Shown: positions 1 to 9,403 of the stretch, piece by piece | How positions within the stretch are numbered: position 1 is the first letter of the stretch | Layout: each line of letters opens with the position of its first letter | Source of the DNA: BJ22 sp031405895 | GTDB taxonomy: Bacteria > Planctomycetota > Planctomycetia > Pirellulales > Pirellulaceae | Reading direction: 5' to 3' | NCBI GenBank assembly: GCA_031405895.1 | Contig: JANOFL010000017.1 | Location: 1-12,972 of the forward strand | DNA: 12,972 nt | Translations under genes and position numbers: made by a program | The notes under the pieces: generated by a model | The model's input: the letters and a program-made list of their open reading frames with translations, nothing else | Told to the model about the DNA's origin: nothing | The model's database searches: none

Positions 1-97
1 CCCCCTAAATTTGTCTCTTTTGTTGGTTTTGGGGGTTTGGGTGTGCTTCTGCTATCCCCACCTCGTTGTTTCTGTCCGGCTCGGGCCTGCGTTCGAC

Positions 98-126
98 GGG
101 GGCGCCCCCCAACACCCCCCCCACCC
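98..126 (-). other. GC palindrome and G-rich run downstream of the 170-1246 gene
   Basis: The first 169 bases hold no convincing gene. Within them is a perfect 12-bp palindrome, GGGGGCGCCCCC (98-109), followed by C runs on the plus strand at 105-110, 115-122 and 124-126. On the minus strand this gives runs of three, eight and six G, enough for an intramolecular G-quadruplex if the eight-G run counts as two tracts. It lies just past the stop of the leftward gene at 170. No U run follows, so it is not a standard intrinsic terminator. A role in 3'-end formation is only a guess. Confidence 0.35.
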
Positions 127-169
127 TACGGGCTTGCTGCCGGTGCCGTTCTGCCAGTAGCGATGTGCG

Positions 170-1246
170 TCAGTGGACCCAGAGAAACGGCTTGCCCGCT
201 TCATCCATCCGCAGTTCCGGAGCTAGCGCCGGGCGGGTCTGCCCGCAAAGCTTGATGATGATCGAAAAACAGGTCAGCTGCGGCCGGGTCAGCGTGACGA
301 TCTCTTCGGCCGGGTCTACCTCTTTTTCAGCCAGAGAATTGTGGTCGTAGAGCACTGGCACGGCGGTCCGTCCAGAGATGGCGGCCAGTGCGTCGGCCAG
401 CTTGAAGCCGCGGATCTCGACATCGGTTTTCTCGAACAGCCCAGGTGCCGTGTCTGCGACCTGCTCCTCGACAGGCCAGCCAATCGGCCAGAACTCCTCC
501 ACGGTTTCTCCCGCAACCAGGGCGATCTGCAGCGCACCACCCTGTGGCCGTTGCGGCACCACGACCAGGCCGAGCGGCCGGATCACAGCCGCGAGCGAAG
601 TCCCCAGCGAGAGGCCCTGCAGCTCGTCGCGGACGGGCGCCTCTTCAGCCGCAAGCAGGCCTTCCACTTCCGGCGTCATCACCAGCGGGACAGGCAGCTT
701 GGTACGAATCGCACCAAAGACCGCTTTGAACGACTCGCCTCTGGTGACTCCTTCAACCGGCTCCGCAAGACCGGCATGCAGCTCGACCAGCTGCGCGCTG
801 GTCAATCCAAAGCCGGCTTTTTCCGCCAGCGTCTGTTCGGCACCGTCGTCGCGCAGCCGCTGCAACAGCGCGGCGATCCCGTCCCGGTCCGTGATCGCGA
901 ATTCGCCCCCCGGCATCCGCAGTTTGCGGCCAAGAAGGATCCCGCGGACCTTGATCACAGTCGTGCTGCCTGACTGGATTTCTTCTACCGCTGGTCCGCC
1001 CGGTCGCGCGCTCGTGGAAGAGCGGATCCGGTCAGCCCCGACCTCCTGCAGCATCTCCATCCATTCCTGCTGCTGGCCCAGCTGACCGCGGTCGTCACCG
1101 ACGATTTCCAGCTCGACAATCCGCAGCCCGCCCTCCTGGTCCACGGCAGGCGGCTGGACGGCATGTGTCAACGGCAGGAAAACCAGGTTCAAGGCAAACA
1201 CGAACAACACGATTCGCCCGCGCCGCAGGAGGTTTAGGGTTTGCAT
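170..1246 (-). CDS. Secreted protein of unknown function with two STN-like modules
   Basis: A 358-residue protein. Residues 1-30 form a signal peptide: a basic RRGR start, a hydrophobic stretch VLFVFALNLVFLPL, and a likely cleavage after LTHA, so the protein is exported. Residues about 168-235 (LSLGTSLAAVIRPLGLVVV) and 277-358 (FKLADALAAISGRTAVPVL) look like two short beta-alpha-beta modules resembling STN/secretin N-terminal domains. The C-terminus, LRMDEAGKPFLWVH, resembles a motif I associate with planctomycete hypothetical proteins. The ATG is supported by GGAAGG six bases upstream. The gene follows the glycosyltransferase after 157 bp containing a repeat, so co-transcription is uncertain. 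I do not recognise a function: there are no catalytic motifs or membrane segments beyond the signal. The coding call is firm, the domain call weak. Confidence 0.85.
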   Translation of the reverse strand: MQTLNLLRRGRIVLFVFALNLVFLPLTHAVQPPAVDQEGGLRIVELEIVGDDRGQLGQQQEWMEMLQEVGADRIRSSTSARPGGPAVEEIQSGSTTVIKVRGILLGRKLRMPGGEFAITDRDGIAALLQRLRDDGAEQTLAEKAGFGLTSAQLVELHAGLAEPVEGVTRGESFKAVFGAIRTKLPVPLVMTPEVEGLLAAEEAPVRDELQGLSLGTSLAAVIRPLGLVVVPQRPQGGALQIALVAGETVEEFWPIGWPVEEQVADTAPGLFEKTDVEIRGFKLADALAAISGRTAVPVLYDHNSLAEKEVDPAEEIVTLTRPQLTCFSIIIKLCGQTRPALAPELRMDEAGKPFLWVH

Positions 1247-1252
1247 CGTCAG

Positions 1253-1258
1253 CCTTCC
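1253..1258 (-). promoter_or_regulatory. Ribosome binding site of the 170-1246 gene
   Basis: GGAAGG on the minus strand, six bases before the ATG at 1246. It supports that start codon. Confidence 0.6.
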
Positions 1259-1302
1259 GTCATGCCCGAGTCAGGGCCAGTGCTTCATCACGGGCCGGTT
1301 GT

Positions 1303-1372
1303 TGGGTGAGCCGACGGCGCTAGCCGCGGGCTCTTCGAGGAACCCGGACGCTAGCGCGTTCCGGCTCACCAA
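1303..1372. repeat. Planctomycete-type GCTAGC inverted repeat
   Basis: Two imperfect inverted arms face each other. The left arm begins TTGGGTGAGCCGACGGCGCT (1303-1322). The right arm, read on the other strand from 1372, begins TTGGTGAGCCGGAACGCGCT. Both carry a central GCTAGC and a CGGGnTC-type end. The left arm can also fold on itself (CGGC-GCTA-GCCG). Units of this kind are, from memory, dispersed through planctomycete intergenic DNA. This copy fills most of the gap 1247-1403 between two leftward genes, where it could act as a 3'-end hairpin for the glycosyltransferase transcript. There is no U run and no transposase. Confidence 0.6.
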
Positions 1373-1403
1373 GGCCAGCCAAAAACCCGGCGTCGACGAA
1401 GCA

Positions 1404-2282
1404 CTAGTCTTTCACCCCGTAGCGCACGATACAGTAGAACGCCTTGAAGAGGTCGCGGAAACCGATTTTTTTCCCTTCCGCGTAGCTGCGAGCCTCGTAG
1501 CGGATCGGGACTTCGCTGATCCGGTAGCCGCGGCGGGCCAGCTTGGCCGTCAGCTCCGGTTCGACCCCAAACCGGTTCTGGGCCAGCGGGATGTCGGACA
1601 AAACACCAGCCCGGAAAGCCTTGTAACAGGTCTCCATGTCGGTCAGTCGCACGCCATTCAGCAGATTGCTGCTCGTCGTCAGGACCCAGTTGCCGAAACG
1701 GTGAACCCACGACTTGTCGTGCCGGACCGCGCCGATGAAGCGGCTGCCGAAGACGACATCGGCCGTTCCGTCCAGCAGCGGAGCCAGCACGGCCGGAATA
1801 TCGCGCGGATCGTACTCGAGGTCGGCGTCCTGGACGACGACAAAACTTCCGCGAACCTGTTCGAATCCGGTTCGCAGGGCGGCACCCTTGCCCTCGTTCT
1901 GTTCTTTGAGCACCAGCCGGATGCCGGGCACGCCCTCCAGCCGCTGCAGCAGCTCGCGCGTGCCGTCCCGGCTGCAGTCGTCGACGATCACGATTTCTTT
2001 TTCAAACGGCAAGGCCGCCACGCGGGCCAGCACGCGGCCGATGGTTTTTCGCTCGTTGAAGACCGGAATCACGACCGAAACCAGCTCGCCCGTGGCAGGC
2101 AACCGGGTTGTCCCGGCCGGACGCTGGTACTGCTCCCACTCTTCGCGGACCAGATCGCAAACCGAGTCCAGCCGTGCCGCGATCGCGTCCAGCTGCGATT
2201 CCGCCGGTGGTACGCGGACTGGAACCGTGAGGACGGGGCAGGCGGGTGCGACAGGCAGGCTGGTGATTTCGGTGGCAAACAT
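1404..2282 (-). CDS. Family 2 glycosyltransferase, polyprenyl-phosphate (DPM1-like) type
   Basis: A 292-residue soluble enzyme with a GT-A fold, predicted to transfer a sugar from a nucleotide donor, probably to a polyprenyl phosphate or another membrane-linked acceptor. Visible motifs are the strand-1 motif SVVIPVFNE (residues about 69-77), VDDCSRDGT with the nucleotide-binding Asp pair (101-102), the metal-binding DAD (152-154, in VVQDADLEYDP), and DMETCYKAF and RFGVEPELTAKLARRGY of the DPM1/GtrB-like group. A poorly conserved N-terminus of about 65 residues precedes the domain. No transmembrane tail is seen, unlike GtrB or ArnC. I chose the ATG at 2282. A longer frame opens at a TTG at 2354, but it would translate part of the palindromic element. 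The gene lies 123 bp after a polytopic membrane protein that may be its partner (inference). The exact sugar and acceptor are unknown. Confidence 0.9.
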   Translation of the reverse strand: MFATEITSLPVAPACPVLTVPVRVPPAESQLDAIAARLDSVCDLVREEWEQYQRPAGTTRLPATGELVSVVIPVFNERKTIGRVLARVAALPFEKEIVIVDDCSRDGTRELLQRLEGVPGIRLVLKEQNEGKGAALRTGFEQVRGSFVVVQDADLEYDPRDIPAVLAPLLDGTADVVFGSRFIGAVRHDKSWVHRFGNWVLTTSSNLLNGVRLTDMETCYKAFRAGVLSDIPLAQNRFGVEPELTAKLARRGYRISEVPIRYEARSYAEGKKIGFRDLFKAFYCIVRYGVKD

Positions 2283-2300
2283 GGTTGATCCAATCTTAAT

Positions 2301-2395
2301 GCCTGTCCGGGAACCATCGGGGTCTGACGCCAAATTGCCAAGTCTTCGGAGCAATTTGGGGTCTGACCCCTTTCCGGGATGGTTCCCGGACAGGC
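2301..2395. repeat. 95-bp nested palindromic element (REP/MITE-like)
   Basis: Outer arms GCCTGTCCGGGAACCATC (2301-2318) and GATGGTTCCCGGACAGGC (2378-2395) are perfect 18-bp inverted repeats. Inside them, 2319-2338 and 2351-2370 form a second, nearly perfect inverted pair built around GGGGTCTGACCCC and CAAATTGC. A 12-base loop and a 7-base one-sided bulge complete a single long hairpin. GGGGTCTGACCCC-type palindromes are known to me as recurring REP/RAYT-associated repeats in many bacteria. The element occupies nearly all of the gap between the membrane protein gene and the glycosyltransferase gene. It could be a non-autonomous mobile element and could also influence read-through. No U run follows on either side. 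Confidence 0.8.
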
Positions 2396-2405
2396 TCTTT
2401 TCCGT

Positions 2406-4199
2406 TTAGTTGGCCATCGGTGGCTGGTGGTCCGTCGCCCATCCGGCAACAGGTGATTCGGATCGTGCCCCCTGCGAGACACTCGGCAACGCGGGCCAGC
2501 GGACGTAACCCTGGGGAGCATCGTGGTTGATTTTCCGCTGTTCGGCCGCGAGCAAACGGGGGCTGGAGGAATCATCGAACAGATCCCGGCGACCCCAGAC
2601 CTGGGCGACACGATCCTGATAGAGCAGCACCCAACGGTCCTGATTGTCCCGCATGACGGCTTCGCTGCGCTCGTTCGCGCGGCGGTTGAGCACCAGTTCC
2701 GGGTTGCCGAGCCTCAAGGTCCGGGCCGGATCGCAGGGGGGCGAGTTGGGGCTGCGGTAACGGCCGATCCCTGGCCCTTCACCGAGCAGAAAATCCATGT
2801 GCGCGTCAATGACTTCCTGGGGATAGCAGGTGTCAAAGCGGCCGTCCATCGCAACCGTGGAAAGCGGTCCCGCCGGTGATTCTTCCGCACACAGCGCGGC
2901 GATGAAGTATTGCGCCCAGTCAAACGAAACCACGGTCCGGCCATGCAGCTGATGGTCAGCCATGAACTGAATCGCATCGACTGGCCAGGCTTCGCGTTCA
3001 ACACGGATCGCGCGGACGCGATCGGCCACGCCGACCAGCAATCCAGCCAGGCCGGCGATCGCCAGTCCCAGCTGCCAGGCAGGAATTTTCTGCACGGACA
3101 TCCTGGCCGGACTCGCCGCGGACACTTTGAATCGCGCAAGTGCCGACTCCAGGTGCGGTGCAAGCCAGAAACCGGCCGCGACCGCGAAGAACTGGACATG
3201 ACGAAAATGCGACAGGGCTTGCCAGGTGAGCAGGCCCCAGATCACAAGTTGGGTGAAGTCGCGTTCCTTCCGGCTGAAGCCGACGGCGAACAGGCTGATC
3301 GCCAGCAAGACCCAGAACTTGAATCCGGTCAGGGTCCAAAGATGGCTTGAACTCCAGTCGGATATCTCCGGCCTGGGCTGGAAGACCGACGCAAGAGTCC
3401 AGGCGTGCAGATTCCACGAATAGGGGTTTAGCAACGTCCCAAGCACTCCGACGGCAGCCATCAGCGCCAGTCGCCTCAGCAGGCCACCGGCCCAGCGGCG
3501 CCGCACGCAAATCGCCTCGAAGCCCCGCAAGCCCAGCCAGGCGACATAGATCAGCAACCCGGCGAGAAAACCGCCGTGGCTGTTAGTCCAGACCATCAGG
3601 ATCAGCGGCATGATCCAGAGCCAGCGGCCATTCGGCGACCGATAGCCCAGCTCCTCAGGCTCCGGGAACTTCTCGTGCTGGATGCCCAACCAAGATTTCA
3701 GCCCGCGCGGCACCGGCACCAGCCATCGGCCCGACCAGCCCGCGAACGAGTGCTCCAGCACCAGCAACATCGCCGTCCAGAGGCAGATCGTTGCGACTTG
3801 CGGCCGGTAGCTGAAATGAAAGCCGAGATTCCACGCCATCAGCAGCGTCACGAGGCCACTGACGATCAGACTCTGGCCACGTCGCAGATTGAAGGCGAGG
3901 ACCGTGATGATCACGAAAAGAGCGAGCACGACTCGCGCCGCGATCAGGCCCGCGACGCCGAAGCTGTCGACCAGCCAGGCCATCGACAGCTCGGGGATGT
4001 TCTCGTGGTTGATCCAGCGGTGGCCGGCGGCGGTGTACGAGTAGCTGTTCTCGACCGGCAGCGCACCTTCGCGAATCCAGTCACGGCCGTACTGAACGTG
4101 CCCCCACAAGTCGGGGTCCGCCACACCGGGGGACATGACCAGCAGCGAGCAGAGCACGATGGCGGCGAGCACAATCCGCTCGAGCAGTTTCTCGCGCAT
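2406..4199 (-). CDS. Polytopic membrane protein with DPDLWGH motif, possible GT-C-type glycosyltransferase
   Basis: A 597-residue integral membrane protein. The first helix (about 7-26, IVLAAIVLCSLLVMSPGVA) is followed at 28-34 by DPDLWGH, then WINHENIPELSMAWL. This arrangement, an acidic DPD motif in the first loop plus a conserved 'W-x-N/D-H-E' segment, is common in bacterial proteins that resemble the GT-C (PMT/ArnT-like) class. About eight to ten hydrophobic segments follow up to residue ~395, including WIMPLILMVW, FWVLLAISLFAVGF and LGLAIAGLAGLLVGV. The last ~200 residues are hydrophilic, perhaps extracytoplasmic. The reading frame opens at a TTG at 4211, but the ATG at 4199 is the more likely start; no strong ribosome binding site is seen. 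The family 2 glycosyltransferase is the next gene. Glycosyltransferase activity is inferred from topology and the DPD motif only. Confidence 0.85.
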   Translation of the reverse strand: MREKLLERIVLAAIVLCSLLVMSPGVADPDLWGHVQYGRDWIREGALPVENSYSYTAAGHRWINHENIPELSMAWLVDSFGVAGLIAARVVLALFVIITVLAFNLRRGQSLIVSGLVTLLMAWNLGFHFSYRPQVATICLWTAMLLVLEHSFAGWSGRWLVPVPRGLKSWLGIQHEKFPEPEELGYRSPNGRWLWIMPLILMVWTNSHGGFLAGLLIYVAWLGLRGFEAICVRRRWAGGLLRRLALMAAVGVLGTLLNPYSWNLHAWTLASVFQPRPEISDWSSSHLWTLTGFKFWVLLAISLFAVGFSRKERDFTQLVIWGLLTWQALSHFRHVQFFAVAAGFWLAPHLESALARFKVSAASPARMSVQKIPAWQLGLAIAGLAGLLVGVADRVRAIRVEREAWPVDAIQFMADHQLHGRTVVSFDWAQYFIAALCAEESPAGPLSTVAMDGRFDTCYPQEVIDAHMDFLLGEGPGIGRYRSPNSPPCDPARTLRLGNPELVLNRRANERSEAVMRDNQDRWVLLYQDRVAQVWGRRDLFDDSSSPRLLAAEQRKINHDAPQGYVRWPALPSVSQGARSESPVAGWATDHQPPMAN

Positions 4200-4211
4200 G
4201 GGCAGGGCCAA

Positions 4212-4596
4212 AACCGGGGCAGAAAATGCTTGAAAACGGCCATCGGGGGCCGTCTTGCACTAACCTGGCTTGCCCCCATCCCCTCAGCATCGGACGCCTC
4301 CTCAAACCTCCGCCAATCGAATGCTTCTCTCCCGCCTGCGCCGGTTGTAGCGGCTGTTCCGGAAGCTCTCAACAACAACGAGCCGGAAGCGCAAGCGACG
4401 GAGGCTCAAAGCCGCACCCCGGATTTCGCTCCATTGCGAAGCCCGGTTTTCGCCCCGAAGCGGGCGCTGGAGTGTAGCCACGGGTGGAGCGAAGCCGCCT
4501 TGGGCGTCGCGGAACCCGTGGAGCCGGATGGTGCGCGATGATTCGCCCCGCGAGGGGGCGACGGAGTTGACGGACCCAGCCGGGACGACTGACCAG
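4212..4596. repeat. Gene-free spacer carrying planctomycete dispersed repeats and hairpins
   Basis: No convincing gene occurs here. The spacer holds several palindromic units: a 6-bp stem with six-base loop at 4236-4253, followed on the minus strand by TTTTC just upstream of the membrane protein gene; the motif AGCCGGAAGCGCAAGCGACG (4381-4400), which I recall as a dispersed planctomycete sequence; a CGCCC/GGGCG hairpin near 4451-4466; an inverted pair CCACGGGT (4478-4485) and ACCCGTGG (4514-4521) inside longer imperfect arms; and TCGCCCC/GGGGCGA (4543-4549 with 4555-4561). Their density suggests repeat accumulation between two leftward transcription units. Confidence 0.55.
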
Positions 4597-4622
4597 AAAA
4601 AACCGGCCCTTGCGGGCCGGTT
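4597..4622 (-). terminator. Intrinsic terminator of the nrdAB operon
   Basis: Read on the minus strand, a perfect 9-bp stem, AACCGGCCC with GGGCCGGTT, closes a GCAA tetraloop and runs into TTTTTT. It begins 44 bases past the nrdB stop codon, in the right orientation. This is a textbook rho-independent terminator. Confidence 0.9.
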
Positions 4623-4666
4623 CGTATCAGGCATTCCAAAAGCCGGAACTTGTCAACTGGCCGGGC

Positions 4667-5731
<1,065 letters not shown>

Positions 5732-5738
5732 GACGAAA

Positions 5739-5744
5739 TCCTTT
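5739..5744 (-). promoter_or_regulatory. Ribosome binding site of nrdB
   Basis: AAAGGA on the minus strand, seven bases before the ATG at 5731. It decides the start against a 46-residue upstream extension that has no homology to R2 proteins. Confidence 0.75.
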
Positions 5745-5884
5745 ATGGTCGTGTGATGGCTGATGGACAAAAAAAGAGACTGGCAGGATGTCGAAAAGGA
5801 AGGTCGAAAACGGACGGGAGAGATTGCGGGTCTTTGCCGAATTTCAGGTTCCAGTACGGCCAAAGGCACCGATGCGGTCGCCGG

Positions 5885-5898
5885 ACGGCTTGCGCCGT
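5885..5898 (-). other. Small hairpin in the nrdA-nrdB spacer
   Basis: On the minus strand, ACGGC-GCAA-GCCGT forms a 5-bp stem with a GCAA tetraloop, only five bases after the nrdA stop codon. There is no U run, so it should not terminate. It could be a processing or stability element that helps set the ratio of the two subunits. The remainder of the 171-bp spacer shows no gene and no clear promoter. Confidence 0.35.
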
Positions 5899-5902
5899 GC
5901 CG

Positions 5903-8734
<2,832 letters not shown>

Positions 8735-8740
8735 GAGTGA

Positions 8741-8745
8741 TTCCT
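8741..8745 (-). promoter_or_regulatory. Ribosome binding site of nrdA
   Basis: AGGAA (within GGCAGGAA) on the minus strand, six bases before the ATG at 8734. It favours this start over the TTG at 8776, which would place 14 extra residues ahead of the first ATP-cone. Confidence 0.7.
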
Positions 8746-9066
8746 GCCAAGGCAAGTCGACACGGCTGACCGACAACCGGGAGCATCAGGAAACGGCCAA
8801 GCCGGACACGTCTGGTCCAGCCGGGAGAATCCGGCGACCGCGAGGGAGCAGAAAATCAGGGTGACCCGCTGCTTCCGTGCTGCGCTTCCAGCCTCTCCTG
8901 TGGCTTCCAGTGTCCGGGACCCGGGCGGCCGCCTCTGGACCGCCATTTCCAACACCGAAGGCTTACAGACGGGGGCTCCAAGCCCCAATCGTGTGAAAGA
9001 CCGGACAACAGTCCCCGCTACTGCCCGCCTTCGGTTGAGGCCCTAAATCCAGGCCGGGAAGCAGTC

Positions 9067-9089
9067 AAAAAAGCGGCCGGTGTCCGGCC
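9067..9089 (-). terminator. Terminator-like hairpin inside the nrdAB leader (possible attenuator)
   Basis: On the minus strand GGCCGG-ACA-CCGGCC is followed by GC and then six T. The stem is six G-C pairs with a triloop, and the orientation matches nrdAB transcription. It lies about 40-60 nt after the predicted start, well before nrdA, so full-strength termination would block the operon. It may therefore be a conditional attenuator, or it may be weak because of the tight loop and the GC between stem and U run. Confidence 0.55.
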
Positions 9090-9130
9090 TGGTCTTTCAC
9101 TACCCCCACAGCCCAATTTTCAGGGCGGGA

Positions 9131-9146
9131 CGCCAATATATCGACG
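9131..9146 (-). promoter_or_regulatory. NrdR box 1 (over the -10)
   Basis: CGCCAATATATCGACG fits the core of the NrdR consensus (acaCwAtATaTwGtgt) at nine of its ten central positions (C-A-A-T-A-T-A-T-c-G). It covers the -10 element of the nrdAB promoter. NrdR is the (d)ATP/ATP-sensing repressor of ribonucleotide reductase genes. Confidence 0.8.
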
Positions 9147-9162
9147 GTCATCGGCTTGTCAA
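9135..9162 (-). promoter_or_regulatory. Sigma-70-type promoter of nrdAB
   Basis: On the minus strand TTGACA (9162-9157) is separated by 16 bp from TATATT (9140-9135). This is a perfect -35 and a near-consensus -10. Predicted start is about 9126-9128. Both hexamers are overlapped by NrdR boxes, so repressor binding should exclude RNA polymerase. Confidence 0.85.
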
Positions 9163-9177
9163 CACAAAATGTTGTGT
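9162..9177 (-). promoter_or_regulatory. NrdR box 2 (at the -35)
   Basis: ACACAAAATGTTGTGT is a near-perfect palindrome that matches the NrdR consensus at all but two positions. It starts 31 bp from box 1, the three-helical-turn spacing known for paired NrdR boxes. It abuts and slightly overlaps the -35 hexamer of the nrdAB promoter. Confidence 0.88.
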
Positions 9178-9202
9178 CAGCAGGCTCCGCTGGCAGCCCG
9201 CC

Positions 9203-9274
9203 AAAAACGGCTTTTTTTTGCTTTCGCCCACTGCAAACGGCCAAAAAAGCGTCCAGAGTTTTTTCCGGTCTTTT
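9203..9274. other. A/T-tract region between nrdAB and the SprT-like gene
   Basis: Runs of A5 (9203-9207), T8 (9212-9219), A6 (9243-9248), T6 (9259-9264) and T4 (9271-9274) stand out in otherwise GC-rich DNA. They lie directly upstream of the nrdAB promoter and within the divergent intergenic region. Such tracts can bend DNA or exclude proteins. They are not placed as a classical UP element, which would sit closer to the -35. No gene is evident in 9178-9403. Confidence 0.4.
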
Positions 9275-9393
9275 CCTGGATGATGGGTTGGTATGCCAGC
9301 ACCCAACTGCCAGCAAACGCTGTTGAATTACGGGAAAACTCGACGAGATTCCGCGAGGCTGGTCGAGACGGGATTGCAGGCGGAATTCTGCTC

Positions 9394-9397
9394 GGAG
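9394..9397 (+). promoter_or_regulatory. Ribosome binding site of the SprT-like gene
   Basis: GGAG six bases before the ATG at 9404. It favours this start over the first in-frame ATG at 9293 and over ATG 9422. Confidence 0.55.
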
Positions 9398-9403
9398 AAA
9401 ACG

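Larger units (their letters stand above)
8735..9127 (-). ncRNA. Long structured 5' leader of nrdAB, possible regulatory RNA
   Basis: If transcription starts about seven bases past the -10 box, the mRNA has a leader of roughly 390 nt with no convincing gene. On the transcript, in 5' to 3' order: arm GUGAAAGACC (9100-9091), a terminator-like hairpin (9089-9067), CCGGCCUGG (9057-9049), arm ACCGAAGGC (9035-9027), GGUCUUUCAC (9002-8993), a GGGGCU-UGG-AGCCCC hairpin (8986-8972), and GCCUUCGGU (8962-8954). The first and fifth segments pair perfectly over 10 bp, and the fourth and seventh over 9 bp. The two helices cross, so they are either alternatives or a pseudoknot. CCGGCCUGG is also the exact complement of the first half of the terminator stem (9084-9092). 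No known riboswitch class is matched. Confidence 0.4.

Noticed and set aside
2283..2354. TTG start at 2354 for the glycosyltransferase
   Set aside because: It would translate half of the palindromic element into the protein; ATG 2282 lies outside the element.
3576..4541. Rightward 321-codon frame across 3576-4541
   Set aside because: It mostly mirrors the membrane protein gene and continues into repeat-rich spacer; its composition is low-complexity Arg/Gln/His-rich with no domain.
5732..5869. 46-residue N-terminal extension of NrdB from 5869
   Set aside because: The sequence is unlike R2 proteins; ATG 5731 has a good ribosome binding site and restores normal family length.
8735..8776. TTG start at 8776 giving a 957-residue NrdA
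   Set aside because: ATG 8734 has AGGAA at ideal spacing; the 14 extra residues precede the first ATP-cone and show no homology.
8880..9035. Cobalamin riboswitch in the nrdAB leader, as reported for class Ia nrd genes in Streptomyces
   Set aside because: A fragment like AGCCACAGGAGAGG loosely recalls the B12 box, but it has an internal insertion, and the other conserved blocks are missing or wrongly spaced.
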